From NCBI RefSeq assembly GCF_014635865.1, contig NZ_BMDQ01000002.1, positions 1 through 64,000 on the forward strand: 64,000 nucleotides of DNA, in the 5' to 3' direction. A program made the position numbers and the translations under genes. Source of the stretch: Winogradskyella haliclonae. Lineage in GTDB: Bacteria; Bacteroidota; Bacteroidia; Flavobacteriales; Flavobacteriaceae. The notes beneath the pieces are model-generated. The model was not told the DNA's origin. It ran no database searches and saw only the letters and a program-made list of their open reading frames with translations. Positions 34,584-44,282 of the stretch are shown here, piece by piece (positions within the stretch are counted from its first letter, which is position 1; the number at the start of each line of letters is the position of its first letter).

Positions 34584-36995
34584 TTATCTCAGTTTCGGAA
34601 AGTCCACCGGATTCGCTTCGTGCATCACATTATAGACGGCTTCAAAAATATCTTCTACAGAAGGTTTAGAAAAATAATCACCATCCGTACCATATGCAGG
34701 TCTATGTGGTTTTGCAGCTAAGGTTTTTGGTTGACTATCTAGATATTGGTATGCATTCTGTTTGTTTAGTATTTCATCTAAAATATAAGCAGAAGCACCA
34801 CCAGAAACATCCTCATCAATAACCATCAGGCGATTGGTTTTAGCAACACTTTCTACTATGTCATAATTAATGTCTAACGGAAGAAGTGATTGTACGTCAA
34901 TAATTTCAGCATTAATACCAACTTCTTGTAATTCTTTTGCAGCTTGCTCAACTAATCGCAGTGTAGAACCGTAAGAGACTAAGGTAATATCTTCACCTTC
35001 TTTTACTGTTTCTACAACACCTATGGGTGTTTTAAACTTTCCAATATTGTTTGGCATTTTTTCTTTAAGACGATACCCATTTAAACACTCTACAACAAGT
35101 GCGGGTTCGTCACTTTCTAAGAGTGTATTATAAAAACCAGCAGCTTTAGTCATATTTCTTGGAACTAACACATGCATACCACGCACCAAATTAAGAATAC
35201 CGCCCATTTGAGAGCCAGAATGCCAAATACCTTCTAATCGATGCCCACGAGTTCTTACGATTAGAGGTGCTTTTTGGCGACCTTTTGTACGGTAATGTAC
35301 GGTAGCCAAATCATCACTCATTAGCTGTAAAGCATATAAGATGTAATCTAGATACTGAATTTCGGCAATTGGTCGTAAACCACGCATAGCCATACCAATT
35401 CCAGAGCCTAAAATAGTGGCTTCTCTAATACCAGTATCTGATACTCGTAGCTCGCCATATTTGGCTTGTAAACCTTCTAAACCTTGGTTTACATCACCTA
35501 TGTGACCAGCATCTTCGCCAAAAATCAATGCTTCTGGATAATTGCCAAAAATGGCATCAAAATTATCTCTTAAGATGAGACGTCCATCTACATCTTCGGC
35601 ATTATCATCGTAAGTTGGTAAAACTTCGGTTTGGTTTAGTGCTTTTTTCTCCGAATGACTTAAGAGGTGAGAACTATATTTTGGTTGTATAGTTTCAATA
35701 TAGTTTGTAATCCAATTTTGCAGTTCTGTTTTTTCAGTAGAACTTTCCGAAATCACATAACGTAATGCTTTACGTGTTGCAGTTAATATATCTTTACGTA
35801 TAGGCTCATCAATAGTCGCTAAATCGTTTTTAAGTTTTGAAATAAAAACACCGTTAGCGCTAGACTTAGCTACGCGCTCTAAAAGTGAAACGGCTTCAGT
35901 TCTTTCAGCATGTATTGGATTTATAAATGCAGACCAAGCGGCTTTTTTACCGTCTCTAACAGCTTTTTTAATATCTTTTTCAATAGCTTTTAACTCTTCG
36001 TCTGTTGCTATATTATTGTCTATCATCCAAAGACGCATCTGTGCATTACAGTCGTACTTAGCTTCCCAGGCTAAGCGGTCTGCATCTTTGTAACGCTCAT
36101 GAGAACCAGAGGTTGAATGCCCTTGTGGTTGCGTTAACTCATTAACATGAATCATGACTGGTACATGTTCTTTACGCGCCACTTGAGCAGCACGTTGATA
36201 GGTGTCAATTAATTCAGCATAATTCCAGCCATTGACACGGAAAATTTCGTAACCGTTATTAACTTCGTCTCTTTGAAAACCTTTTAAGATTTCAGAAATA
36301 TTTTCTTTAGTTGTTTGGTGTCTCGCATGAACAGAAATGCCATACTCGTCATCCCAAATGCTAATTACCATTGGGACTTGTAAAACACCAGCAGCATTTA
36401 TAGTTTCAAAAAATAAACCTTCACTTGTACTGGCGTTGCCAATAGTTCCCCAAGCGACTTCGTTACCTTCTTTAGAAAATTTGGTGGTATCTATACCTTT
36501 TACATTTCGGTAAATTTTTGAGGCTTGAGCTAAACCTAAAAGTCTAGGCATTTGACCGGCAGTAGGAGAGATGTCCGCACTTGAGTTTTTTTGCTCAGTT
36601 AAGTTTTTCCATTCGCCATTTTCATCTAAACTGTGCGTTGCAAAGTGACCACCCATTTGTCGACCTGCAGACATTGGTTCATCTTTTAAGTTGGTGTTAG
36701 CGTATAATCCCGCAAAAAACTGTTCTATAGTTAACTTATCAATAGCCATCATAAAGGTTTGGTCACGGTAATATCCAGATCGAAAGTCCCCGTTTTGAAA
36801 GGCTTTTGCCCAAGCAATTTGCGGGACTTCTTTACCGTCTCCAAAGATTCCAAATTTTGCCTTACCTGTTAGTACTTCTCGACGTCCTAAAAGGCTACAC
36901 TCACGACTGGTCACTACAGTTTTGTAATCATTTAAAACTTCAGCTTTAAAATCTTCAAATGTAATCTCAGTTTTTGTGTTTGTATTTGGCTTCAT
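34584..36995 (-). CDS. 2-oxoacid dehydrogenase E1 component, fused alpha and beta subunits
   Basis: An 803-residue fusion of the E1 alpha and beta subunits of a branched-chain (2-oxoisovalerate) or similar 2-oxoacid dehydrogenase, the thiamine-diphosphate-dependent decarboxylase. The alpha half has GRQMGGHFATHSL and WGTIGNASTSEGLFFETIN; the beta half starts near 480 and contains IFGEDAGHIGDVNQGLEG and VSDTGIREATILGSGIGMAM. I chose the ATG at 36995 rather than 37028 because the upstream one lies inside the promoter at 37015-37045. Fusion of the two subunits is usual in Flavobacteriaceae. Confidence 0.92.
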   Translation of the reverse strand: MKPNTNTKTEITFEDFKAEVLNDYKTVVTSRECSLLGRREVLTGKAKFGIFGDGKEVPQIAWAKAFQNGDFRSGYYRDQTFMMAIDKLTIEQFFAGLYANTNLKDEPMSAGRQMGGHFATHSLDENGEWKNLTEQKNSSADISPTAGQMPRLLGLAQASKIYRNVKGIDTTKFSKEGNEVAWGTIGNASTSEGLFFETINAAGVLQVPMVISIWDDEYGISVHARHQTTKENISEILKGFQRDEVNNGYEIFRVNGWNYAELIDTYQRAAQVARKEHVPVMIHVNELTQPQGHSTSGSHERYKDADRLAWEAKYDCNAQMRLWMIDNNIATDEELKAIEKDIKKAVRDGKKAAWSAFINPIHAERTEAVSLLERVAKSSANGVFISKLKNDLATIDEPIRKDILTATRKALRYVISESSTEKTELQNWITNYIETIQPKYSSHLLSHSEKKALNQTEVLPTYDDNAEDVDGRLILRDNFDAIFGNYPEALIFGEDAGHIGDVNQGLEGLQAKYGELRVSDTGIREATILGSGIGMAMRGLRPIAEIQYLDYILYALQLMSDDLATVHYRTKGRQKAPLIVRTRGHRLEGIWHSGSQMGGILNLVRGMHVLVPRNMTKAAGFYNTLLESDEPALVVECLNGYRLKEKMPNNIGKFKTPIGVVETVKEGEDITLVSYGSTLRLVEQAAKELQEVGINAEIIDVQSLLPLDINYDIVESVAKTNRLMVIDEDVSGGASAYILDEILNKQNAYQYLDSQPKTLAAKPHRPAYGTDGDYFSKPSVEDIFEAVYNVMHEANPVDFPKLR

Positions 36996-37014
36996 ATATC
37001 GAAATTTTGTCTTG

Positions 37015-37045
37015 CAAAAGTACAACATCTCAAGAAGTTACGCAA
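37015..37045 (-). promoter_or_regulatory. Promoter of the fused E1 gene
   Basis: On the minus strand, TTG (37045-37043), a 20-bp spacer, then TACTTTTG followed by C (37022-37015). This is the full Bacteroidota housekeeping promoter pattern. The implied start near 37010 leaves a leader of about 15 nt before the ATG at 36995. Confidence 0.7.
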
Positions 37046-37146
37046 TGTAGGAAAATGTTATATTATTAAATAATTCTTAGTAAATCGAATTAATTTTAAG
37101 AATAGTGTAAATTAATAAAGAAATTTAACACTTGAGTAAGAATATG

Positions 37147-39987
37147 TTAATACCATTTGCGTCTAAATAACCCTAGCAGCACTTGAGGGTCAACAGTAAA
37201 CATGAATCGGATTTTCTCATCGTAATTTTGCTGTCCAACTTCCCATCCATTATTGGAGTATAGAGGAAAGAATATTTCAAAATAGTCTTCAACTAAATTG
37301 AGTCTAATACCAGAATCATAAACAAACTTTGGTTTGCTAAATTTATTCTTTACCAAACCAGCATCACCATAGAGTTGAATATAGCGCCAAATAGAAGTAC
37401 TAAAGTTTGCCGTTGTCATCCATTGATTTGCAAATGGCGTGTTTAGTTTAGATTTAAAGCCTCCTTCTGCAATAATAATTTGCTGACTAAATATTCCTGC
37501 AGCTTCAGATCGCCCCAAATAATTAAAATCAAATAAATAATCTGTTGGCCTGTCTAAGGCAAAGCTAAAGAAATCAGAATTTGTATCCGTATTATTGCTA
37601 AGGAATGTTCCGGCAAAGAATCTGAAGTTATAATTTCTATTATTTTTTGAAAGCTTTCTAAATTCGTAATTAATAGAAAATTTACTAAAGTTGCTAGCAA
37701 CTTGAAAATCTGCAAAAAATCTTGAAAAGTTTATAATTCCTGGACTGGATCTTACGTATCGCAGATTAAGAACACCGTAATCTGGTTCTTCTTCAATCTC
37801 TTCTAAAATGGCATCTGGTCCAATATTTCTTGCGATATCTACATATCGTAAGCGAATAAGATGGCGCTTATCTGATCTTAAATCGTCTTTATCCCTAAAA
37901 CCAAAAGATATATTTGGTCTTATACGTCTAAAAAATGCATCTTGAGCAAAGGACTGGTAACTAGCATCTATACCGTATGTGATATTGAAGAGATTAGTAT
38001 CTTCAAGATTATGTGTGTAAAAAAGCGTACCTGAACCAGTAATAGCTTTTGAGTTTAATGCATATTGTGGTGAAAATTTATAATTCAATCGCTTTCTGAG
38101 TATGGTTTTATTGTACACTTTTGCACCTAATGTAAAGCCATCATATATATTTTTGAATTGAGCAAGCGGCATAAAGAAGACCTGATTATAATATGGATCT
38201 TCAACATCCTTAAACAACCTAAATTGTAAAGGTTTTGACCAGAATTTAGGACCATTTGTAGATTTATAATTATCTCTTTGATTAAACTCTGGCACCACAT
38301 TATCGTAGTCTAATACAAGTCGTTTTGTATTATAATTGGGGATAGTTAAGGTTTTGTATTTGCCAATACTATCAATCCATAGTTTATTTACGACACTATC
38401 ATTTCGCAAACTAAACAATGATATTGGAGCACTATTATTTCGTTTGTTTTTTATAGTAAGTTGAATTGAGTCTTCTGTCGTCTTAACTTTAGAGATTTTA
38501 AAATCAATTTTCTTTCGAGTATTGAGATAGTCTGTAAAAAACCAATCAATATTTTTAGCTGTCTTGGATTTTATAAAGTTTTCAAAATTATCAAGAGTAA
38601 CAATTTTAAGTTGATTGCCTTTTAAATAGTCTTTAGCTAGACTTCTAAAATTGATGTCTTCTGCATACTCATCTAAATAATTTAGACCGACACCAGCTTT
38701 GTATCTCCCAGCAATATTGGCATTAAACTTAGTAAGCGAATCTTTTGGGATAGTTATGGGCTGATCGTTATTTTTCCTTGCAGCTTCCATTGAATACAGG
38801 AAATACTGAAAATTGTAATCTAAATCTGCTAGATGAAATGACCTAATACCCCAAACATTTGCCAATGTTCCTAGTAGTTTGGTATCTGGATAATAATCTT
38901 CTACATATTTCATTAAGAAGTAAATAGCCAAGCCATCATTAAGCCAGTGATCTTTTCTAGGGTTTGTTAAATGAGTGTTTGAGATGTATTTGTTTAAGGC
39001 GGTCTTAAGTAATTTGAGCTCGTATTGAAAATCGTTTTTAAAAGGTCTTAAGAAACTTGGCAATTGGTTAAGGCCATAAAGTGGATTCTTATCATAATCT
39101 ATTTGGCTTACTAGTAAGCGTTTATGTGGATATGTACCAAGATTATCTGTTAAAAACTTAGTGACTCTATCTGTTACTATTGCTTTTTCTTGTGGAGACA
39201 AACCTTTCTCTTCAATATCAGAAACTAGAGTAAAATCATCAGTTGTAACTTGATTAAAAGTTCTGTTTTGATTTAATGAAAGATAGGTGTCAATTCTATC
39301 CTTGCCTTTTAAAGTGACCGTTTTTAGTGTTCCGTCTTCAGTTTCGTTTTTAGTATTTAATTCTGAAGTGAGGTTATAAGCTTTATGAAAACTAAGACTT
39401 ATTGAAATGTCAGATTTAGGAATAAATAAATCATCTATATTTTTATTACTGTAATATTGCCATTGCCCATCATATATTGCAGGTAAGAGGTACCAATATT
39501 TCAACTCTAAATTTTCGTCTTTGGTATAACCATAACCTGTAAATACAGCATCTGGTAAGACAATAGTGTATTCTAATTTTAGTGCATAGGACTCATTAGG
39601 CAGTAAAGGTTCTTTCAGATTTACTTTTATAACATCAATTTGATTTTTTAACCGCTCAGATGTAAGTGTGTTATTGCCACCATCTTTTATATAATCTATA
39701 TTAGTGAAACCTCGTTGCCTATCTTTTGCTAAGTGAAACTTAGTGCTAAACTCTTCTTCAAAACGTTTTGCTAGTGCTGTAGATTTTGAAGAGTAGCTAT
39801 TGTTCCAATCGCTTAAAAACACTTCGGTTAATGTGTCCTTGGTAACATTCTTATAGACAATGGTTTGTTTAATATTAATAGACTTTTTCGTTGGGTTTAC
39901 AATACCAACAACATCTATTGTATTTTGCCCAAAAGTAAGAACAACAAACAGTAGGAAACCAAGAAATATGAGCGGTTTTTTATTCAA
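37147..39987 (-). CDS. M1 peptidase-like protein with degenerate zinc site and C-terminal barrel-like domain
   Basis: A 946-residue exported protein (signal peptide 1-20, LTFG|Q). The first half has the M1 aminopeptidase layout: N-terminal beta domain with LKYWYLLPAIYDGQWQYYSN, then a helical domain with DHWLNDGLAIYFLMKYVED. The position of HExxH is K328-T329 to N332 and the third ligand Glu is D351, so all zinc ligands are lost. The second half (from about 600) is rich in amphipathic strands, like an outer-membrane barrel, and ends with an aromatic residue (RRKWY). It is 7 bp after the LOG gene. A scaffold, not an enzyme, is my inference. Confidence 0.75.
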   Translation of the reverse strand: MNKKPLIFLGFLLFVVLTFGQNTIDVVGIVNPTKKSINIKQTIVYKNVTKDTLTEVFLSDWNNSYSSKSTALAKRFEEEFSTKFHLAKDRQRGFTNIDYIKDGGNNTLTSERLKNQIDVIKVNLKEPLLPNESYALKLEYTIVLPDAVFTGYGYTKDENLELKYWYLLPAIYDGQWQYYSNKNIDDLFIPKSDISISLSFHKAYNLTSELNTKNETEDGTLKTVTLKGKDRIDTYLSLNQNRTFNQVTTDDFTLVSDIEEKGLSPQEKAIVTDRVTKFLTDNLGTYPHKRLLVSQIDYDKNPLYGLNQLPSFLRPFKNDFQYELKLLKTALNKYISNTHLTNPRKDHWLNDGLAIYFLMKYVEDYYPDTKLLGTLANVWGIRSFHLADLDYNFQYFLYSMEAARKNNDQPITIPKDSLTKFNANIAGRYKAGVGLNYLDEYAEDINFRSLAKDYLKGNQLKIVTLDNFENFIKSKTAKNIDWFFTDYLNTRKKIDFKISKVKTTEDSIQLTIKNKRNNSAPISLFSLRNDSVVNKLWIDSIGKYKTLTIPNYNTKRLVLDYDNVVPEFNQRDNYKSTNGPKFWSKPLQFRLFKDVEDPYYNQVFFMPLAQFKNIYDGFTLGAKVYNKTILRKRLNYKFSPQYALNSKAITGSGTLFYTHNLEDTNLFNITYGIDASYQSFAQDAFFRRIRPNISFGFRDKDDLRSDKRHLIRLRYVDIARNIGPDAILEEIEEEPDYGVLNLRYVRSSPGIINFSRFFADFQVASNFSKFSINYEFRKLSKNNRNYNFRFFAGTFLSNNTDTNSDFFSFALDRPTDYLFDFNYLGRSEAAGIFSQQIIIAEGGFKSKLNTPFANQWMTTANFSTSIWRYIQLYGDAGLVKNKFSKPKFVYDSGIRLNLVEDYFEIFFPLYSNNGWEVGQQNYDEKIRFMFTVDPQVLLGLFRRKWY

Positions 39988-39994
39988 GTTTTTA

Positions 39995-40681
39995 TTAGAA
40001 ATTAGGGCTTAATTCAGATTCTTTATAGAATGCATTTAGTATAGATATTACTTCATCTGCTGTATCTACAACATGGATTAAGTCTAAATCTTTTGCGCTG
40101 ATATTACCTTCTGTAAGCAATGTATTCTTAACCCAGTCTACAAGTCCACTCCAGAACTTTGTACCCACTAATATAATTGGAAATGTATCAATCTTATGAG
40201 TTTGAATTAGCGTAATAGCTTCAAATAACTCATCCAAAGTACCAAAACCTCCAGGCATCACTACAAATCCTTGAGAGTATTTTACAAACATGACTTTACG
40301 TACAAAGAAGTAATCAAAATCTAAGACTTTATCTGAGTCTATATATGGGTTATCATGTTGTTCGAAAGGTAATTCGATATTTAAACCTACAGAAGTTCCG
40401 CCAGCGATATGGGCACCTTTATTACCAGCTTCCATAATACCTGGACCACCACCAGTAATTACACCATAGCCACTATCTACAATTTTACTGGCGACTTCTT
40501 CGGTTAATTTGTAATACTCATGATCTGGCTTTGTGCGTGCAGAGCCAAATATAGAAACACAAGGCCCAATTTTACTCAATTTTTCATAACCATTTACAAA
40601 TTCTCCCATGATTTTAAAAATTGCCCATGAGTCGTTTGTTTTTATTTCGTTCCAGCCTTTGTAGTGTTTTTCTTTTCTCAT
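39995..40681 (-). CDS. LOG family protein (TIGR00730, Rossmann fold)
   Basis: A 228-residue LOG-type protein. LOG proteins cleave nucleoside 5'-monophosphates to the base and ribose 5-phosphate. Motifs are GPCVSIFGSART, VITGGGPGIMEAGNKGA and the catalytic MPGGFGTLDELFEA. Bacterial members are often annotated as cytokinin phosphoribohydrolase or AMP nucleosidase-like. It precedes the M1-like gene with a 7-bp gap. Confidence 0.92.
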   Translation of the reverse strand: MRKEKHYKGWNEIKTNDSWAIFKIMGEFVNGYEKLSKIGPCVSIFGSARTKPDHEYYKLTEEVASKIVDSGYGVITGGGPGIMEAGNKGAHIAGGTSVGLNIELPFEQHDNPYIDSDKVLDFDYFFVRKVMFVKYSQGFVVMPGGFGTLDELFEAITLIQTHKIDTFPIILVGTKFWSGLVDWVKNTLLTEGNISAKDLDLIHVVDTADEVISILNAFYKESELSPNF

Positions 40682-40730
40682 ATAGTATTTAATTGTTAGT
40701 CTTTATTTGTTTCGACAATTATAAGGAGAT

Positions 40731-43559
40731 TTAGTTTAATTCTCTTATCAAAAACTTTGCCGTATAACTTTTTTTATCTTTAATAATTTGCTCAGGTGTT
40801 CCTTTAGCGACTAATTGTCCGCCACCTTTACCGCCTTCATAGCCTATATCTATGATATAGTCAACGGTTTTGATGACGTCTAAATTGTGCTCAATAATTA
40901 ATACAGTATTGCCTTTGTCAGCAAGCTTATTTAATACTTTCATCAAAACATTAATATCCTCAAAGTGAAGACCAGTCGTTGGTTCATCTAGAATATAGAA
41001 AGTGTTTCCTGTATCTCTTTTACTTAACTCTGTTGCTAACTTTATACGTTGCGCTTCTCCACCAGATAATGTTGTGCTTTGCTGTCCTAATGTAATGTAT
41101 CCTAAGCCAACATCCTTGATAGTTTTTAGTTTTCTATAAATTTTCGGAATATGCTCAAAGAAATTTACAGCGTCTTCAATAGTCATGTTTAATACATCAC
41201 TAATAGATTTTCCTTTATATCGTATTTCTAATGTTTCACGATTAAAGCGTTTGCCTTGACAAGTTTCACACTCTACATAAACATCAGGTAAGAAGTTCAT
41301 TTCTATAACTTTAAGACCTCCTCCTTGACAAGTTTCGCAGCGTCCACCAGCAACATTAAAACTAAAACGGCCAGGCTTATAACCGCGTATCATTGCTTCT
41401 GGTATTTTTGAAAACAAGCTTCTAATTTCGCTAAAAACACCAGTATATGTTGCAGGATTACTTCGAGGTGTTCTACCAATAGGTGATTGGTTTATATCGA
41501 TGACTTTATCAATATGTTCTAGTCCTTTTATGCTTTTATATGGCATTGGTTTTTTTACACCATTAAAATAGTGTGCATTAAGAATAGGATAGAGCGTCTC
41601 ATTAATTAAAGTCGATTTTCCACTTCCAGAAACACCTGTAACACCAATCATTTTACCTAATGGAAACTCTACATCTACATTCTTAAGATTATTACCTGTA
41701 CAGCCTTTAAGCACTAATTTTTTGCCATTACCTTTTCTGCGCTTTTTAGGTATGGCAATTTCTTTTTGTCCATTAAGATAATCCGCAGTAAGCGTGTCAT
41801 GCTTTAATAATTCTTTAGGTGTGCCTTCACTGATTATTTCTCCGCCATGCTTTCCTGCAAAAGGACCAATATCAATAACATGGTCAGCGCGTTCAATCAT
41901 GTCTTTATCATGCTCTACAACAATAACCGAATTACCAACATCGCGAAGTGATACTAAAGAGTTAATGAGTTTTTCGTTATCACGTTGATGTAAACCTATA
42001 CTTGGTTCATCTAAAATATAGAGAACACCTACAAGCTGAGAGCCTATTTGCGTTGCTAAACGAATGCGTTGTGCTTCTCCACCAGATAGAGACTTAGAAC
42101 TTCTATTAAGTGATAAATATGTTAATCCTACATCTAATAAAAATTTAACACGACTCTTTATTTCCTTAATAATCTCAGCAGAAATTTTCTGTTGTTTGTT
42201 TGAAAGTCTCTCAGTAAGATTTTTTAACCATTCGTCAAGTTCAATAATATCCATCTTCACCAAATCGGCTATACTTTTATTATCAACCTTAAAATACAGC
42301 GATTCTTTTCTTAGTCTTGAACCATTACAAGTTGGGCATTCTACTTTGTCCATGTATTCTTTAGCCCAACGAACTAAAGATGTAGAGTTAGACTTATGCT
42401 GACTTTCTATGAAGTTAGCAACACCTTCAAAATCGATGTTATAATCTCTGGCGACACCTAGTAATTTGCTCTCTACAGTAAATTTGTCTTTACCACCGTA
42501 CAAAATAACCTGCTTAGCTTCTTCAGGAATGTCTTTCCAAGCATCACTCAAAGAAAAATTATAACGCTGTGCAATAGTATCGAACTGTTTAAAAATCCAA
42601 CTTTTTTTCTGAGGACCATGAGGTGCTAAGGCACCATTTTTTATAGATAATGACTCATCAGGAACCAATTTTGTGTCATTAACTACATATAATTCTCCAA
42701 TACCATTACATTTTTGACATGCGCCTTTAGGCGAATTAAATGAAAAGTTATTTGGTTCTGGATTAGGATAAGAAATTCCAGATGAAGGACACATTAAGTT
42801 GCGACTAAAAAAGCGAGGCTCGTTTGTCTCTTGGTCAATAACCATGAGAACATCTTCGCCATGATACATAGCTGTATAGATAGATTCCATCAAGCGCTTT
42901 TCATTATCTTGTGTGTTATCTATTTTTAAACGGTCTATAACTATTTCTATATCGTGCGTCTTATAACGGTCGAGCTTCATTCCTTTTTCAAGGTCCACTA
43001 TCTCTCCATCGGTACGTACTTTTATAAAACCTTGTTTTGCAATTTGCTCAAAAAGCTCTCGATAGTGCCCTTTACGAGAACGTATCACTGGTGCTAGGAT
43101 ATTAATACGTTTATCTTTAAAAGATTCAAGTATTAAATCTTTGATTTGCTCATCACTGTAACTAACCATTTTGTCTCCGGTCTCGTAGCTATATGCATCA
43201 GCAGCCCTAGCAAAAAGTAATCGAAGAAAATCATAAATTTCTGTAATTGTACCAACTGTAGAGCGTGGGGATTTACTAGTTGTTTTTTGTTCTATGGCAA
43301 TCACTGGAGAAAGCCCATCAATTTTATCGACATCTGGACGCTCTAAATTTCCTAAAAATTGACGTGCATATGCAGAAAATGTTTCAATATAACGACGTTG
43401 ACCTTCAGCATAAATCGTATCAAAAGCTAAAGACGATTTACCACTACCAGATAGGCCAGTTATTACAACTAATTTTTCTCTGGGAATAGTAACATCAATA
43501 TTTTTTAGGTTGTGAACACGAGCACCTTTTACTTCAATAGAATCGTCGGATGTTGTCAT
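40731..43559 (-). CDS. uvrA: Excinuclease ABC subunit A
   Basis: UvrA is the damage-recognition ATPase of nucleotide excision repair. The 942-residue protein has two Walker A motifs ([16 protein letters not shown] near residue 35 and [17 protein letters not shown] near 640) and ABC signatures [12 protein letters not shown] and [12 protein letters not shown]. The zinc modules are [14 protein letters not shown] and the C-terminal pair CETCQGGG / CETCQGKR. The first zinc module has S260 in place of a Cys (C257, S260, C281, C284), a change I believe is common in this phylum. UvrB and UvrC are not in the window. Confidence 0.97.
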   Translation of the reverse strand: MTTSDDSIEVKGARVHNLKNIDVTIPREKLVVITGLSGSGKSSLAFDTIYAEGQRRYIETFSAYARQFLGNLERPDVDKIDGLSPVIAIEQKTTSKSPRSTVGTITEIYDFLRLLFARAADAYSYETGDKMVSYSDEQIKDLILESFKDKRINILAPVIRSRKGHYRELFEQIAKQGFIKVRTDGEIVDLEKGMKLDRYKTHDIEIVIDRLKIDNTQDNEKRLMESIYTAMYHGEDVLMVIDQETNEPRFFSRNLMCPSSGISYPNPEPNNFSFNSPKGACQKCNGIGELYVVNDTKLVPDESLSIKNGALAPHGPQKKSWIFKQFDTIAQRYNFSLSDAWKDIPEEAKQVILYGGKDKFTVESKLLGVARDYNIDFEGVANFIESQHKSNSTSLVRWAKEYMDKVECPTCNGSRLRKESLYFKVDNKSIADLVKMDIIELDEWLKNLTERLSNKQQKISAEIIKEIKSRVKFLLDVGLTYLSLNRSSKSLSGGEAQRIRLATQIGSQLVGVLYILDEPSIGLHQRDNEKLINSLVSLRDVGNSVIVVEHDKDMIERADHVIDIGPFAGKHGGEIISEGTPKELLKHDTLTADYLNGQKEIAIPKKRRKGNGKKLVLKGCTGNNLKNVDVEFPLGKMIGVTGVSGSGKSTLINETLYPILNAHYFNGVKKPMPYKSIKGLEHIDKVIDINQSPIGRTPRSNPATYTGVFSEIRSLFSKIPEAMIRGYKPGRFSFNVAGGRCETCQGGGLKVIEMNFLPDVYVECETCQGKRFNRETLEIRYKGKSISDVLNMTIEDAVNFFEHIPKIYRKLKTIKDVGLGYITLGQQSTTLSGGEAQRIKLATELSKRDTGNTFYILDEPTTGLHFEDINVLMKVLNKLADKGNTVLIIEHNLDVIKTVDYIIDIGYEGGKGGGQLVAKGTPEQIIKDKKSYTAKFLIRELN

Positions 43560-43595
43560 AAATTAGTTAATCTGAATCGTAAACTGGCAAAGTTG

Positions 43596-43603
43596 CAAAG
43601 GTA
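43596..43603 (-). promoter_or_regulatory. -7 element of uvrA promoter
   Basis: TACCTTTG followed by C on the minus strand is an exact TAnnTTTGC match, giving a leader of about 30 nt. There is no TTG at the -33 position. Confidence 0.5.
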
Positions 43604-43681
43604 CAATTTTTAGTTGTTAATTTAGTACTAAGGTTTGCTTGAGAATTATTATAATTGTGTTAGAAATTTAAACGAAATACT

Positions 43682-44209
43682 ATGAAATTATTAGGAATAG
43701 GCTCAAGAATTAATCACCCAGAATATGGTAAAGGTGTTGTTACTAATGTGACATCTCAGCATTATTGGGTAACTTTTATAGATAATGGCTTGGAGACTTT
43801 GGATTTAGATGACAATTTTAAAGTTATAGAAACAGCTGAAGATGATGTGGATACAGTAAGTTTTTATGAAATAGAGAAGAGCTTAAGAGATATTTTAAAG
43901 AAATGGTCTGATGTTTCTGAAATTGTCTCTATTGGTGATAAATGGAAAGGTGGAAAGCTAATTATGCAACCAGGTGATGAGAATTTAAAATCTAGTGAAT
44001 TACCTATTGATAAATTTTTTCATAAAATTACAATGGTTCGTGACAGATTACGTGTTATGGAGCAGAAGATAAATAGTAGCAAAAACCTAGATGAGCAAGA
44101 AAAGATAGATTTACAACAGTACATTACTCGGAGTTATGGTAGCTTAACCAGTTTTAATGTATTGTTTAAATTGAAGAGCCAGCAATTTAAAGGGCAGTCT
44201 TCAAAATAA
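43682..44209 (+). CDS. Conserved protein with an SH3/Tudor-like N-terminus, unknown function
   Basis: A 175-residue soluble protein. The N-terminal 45 residues, LGIGSRINHPEYGKGVVTNV followed by YWVTFIDNG, resemble SH3/Tudor-like beta barrels such as those of CarD-type or DNA-helicase C-terminal domains. The rest is helical and charged, with a probable coiled-coil near 130-150 (RLRVMEQKINSSKNLDEQEK). It is divergent from uvrA and convergent with the secreted protease gene. I do not know a function. Confidence 0.65.
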   Translation: MKLLGIGSRINHPEYGKGVVTNVTSQHYWVTFIDNGLETLDLDDNFKVIETAEDDVDTVSFYEIEKSLRDILKKWSDVSEIVSIGDKWKGGKLIMQPGDENLKSSELPIDKFFHKITMVRDRLRVMEQKINSSKNLDEQEKIDLQQYITRSYGSLTSFNVLFKLKSQQFKGQSSK

Positions 44210-44224
44210 TTAATGATTCTTCTG

Positions 44225-44267
44225 AAAACAAAACCGCCGAAGTATTTAGCTTCGGCGGTTTTGTTTT
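44225..44267. terminator. Strong bidirectional terminator
   Basis: A perfect 18-bp stem from AAAACAAAACCGCCGAAG to its complement, with a 7-nt loop (TATTTAG), lies between the convergent plus-strand gene and the M12B-type protease gene. A/T runs border it on both sides. Confidence 0.93.
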
Positions 44268-44282
44268 ATATATTCAAAGAAT

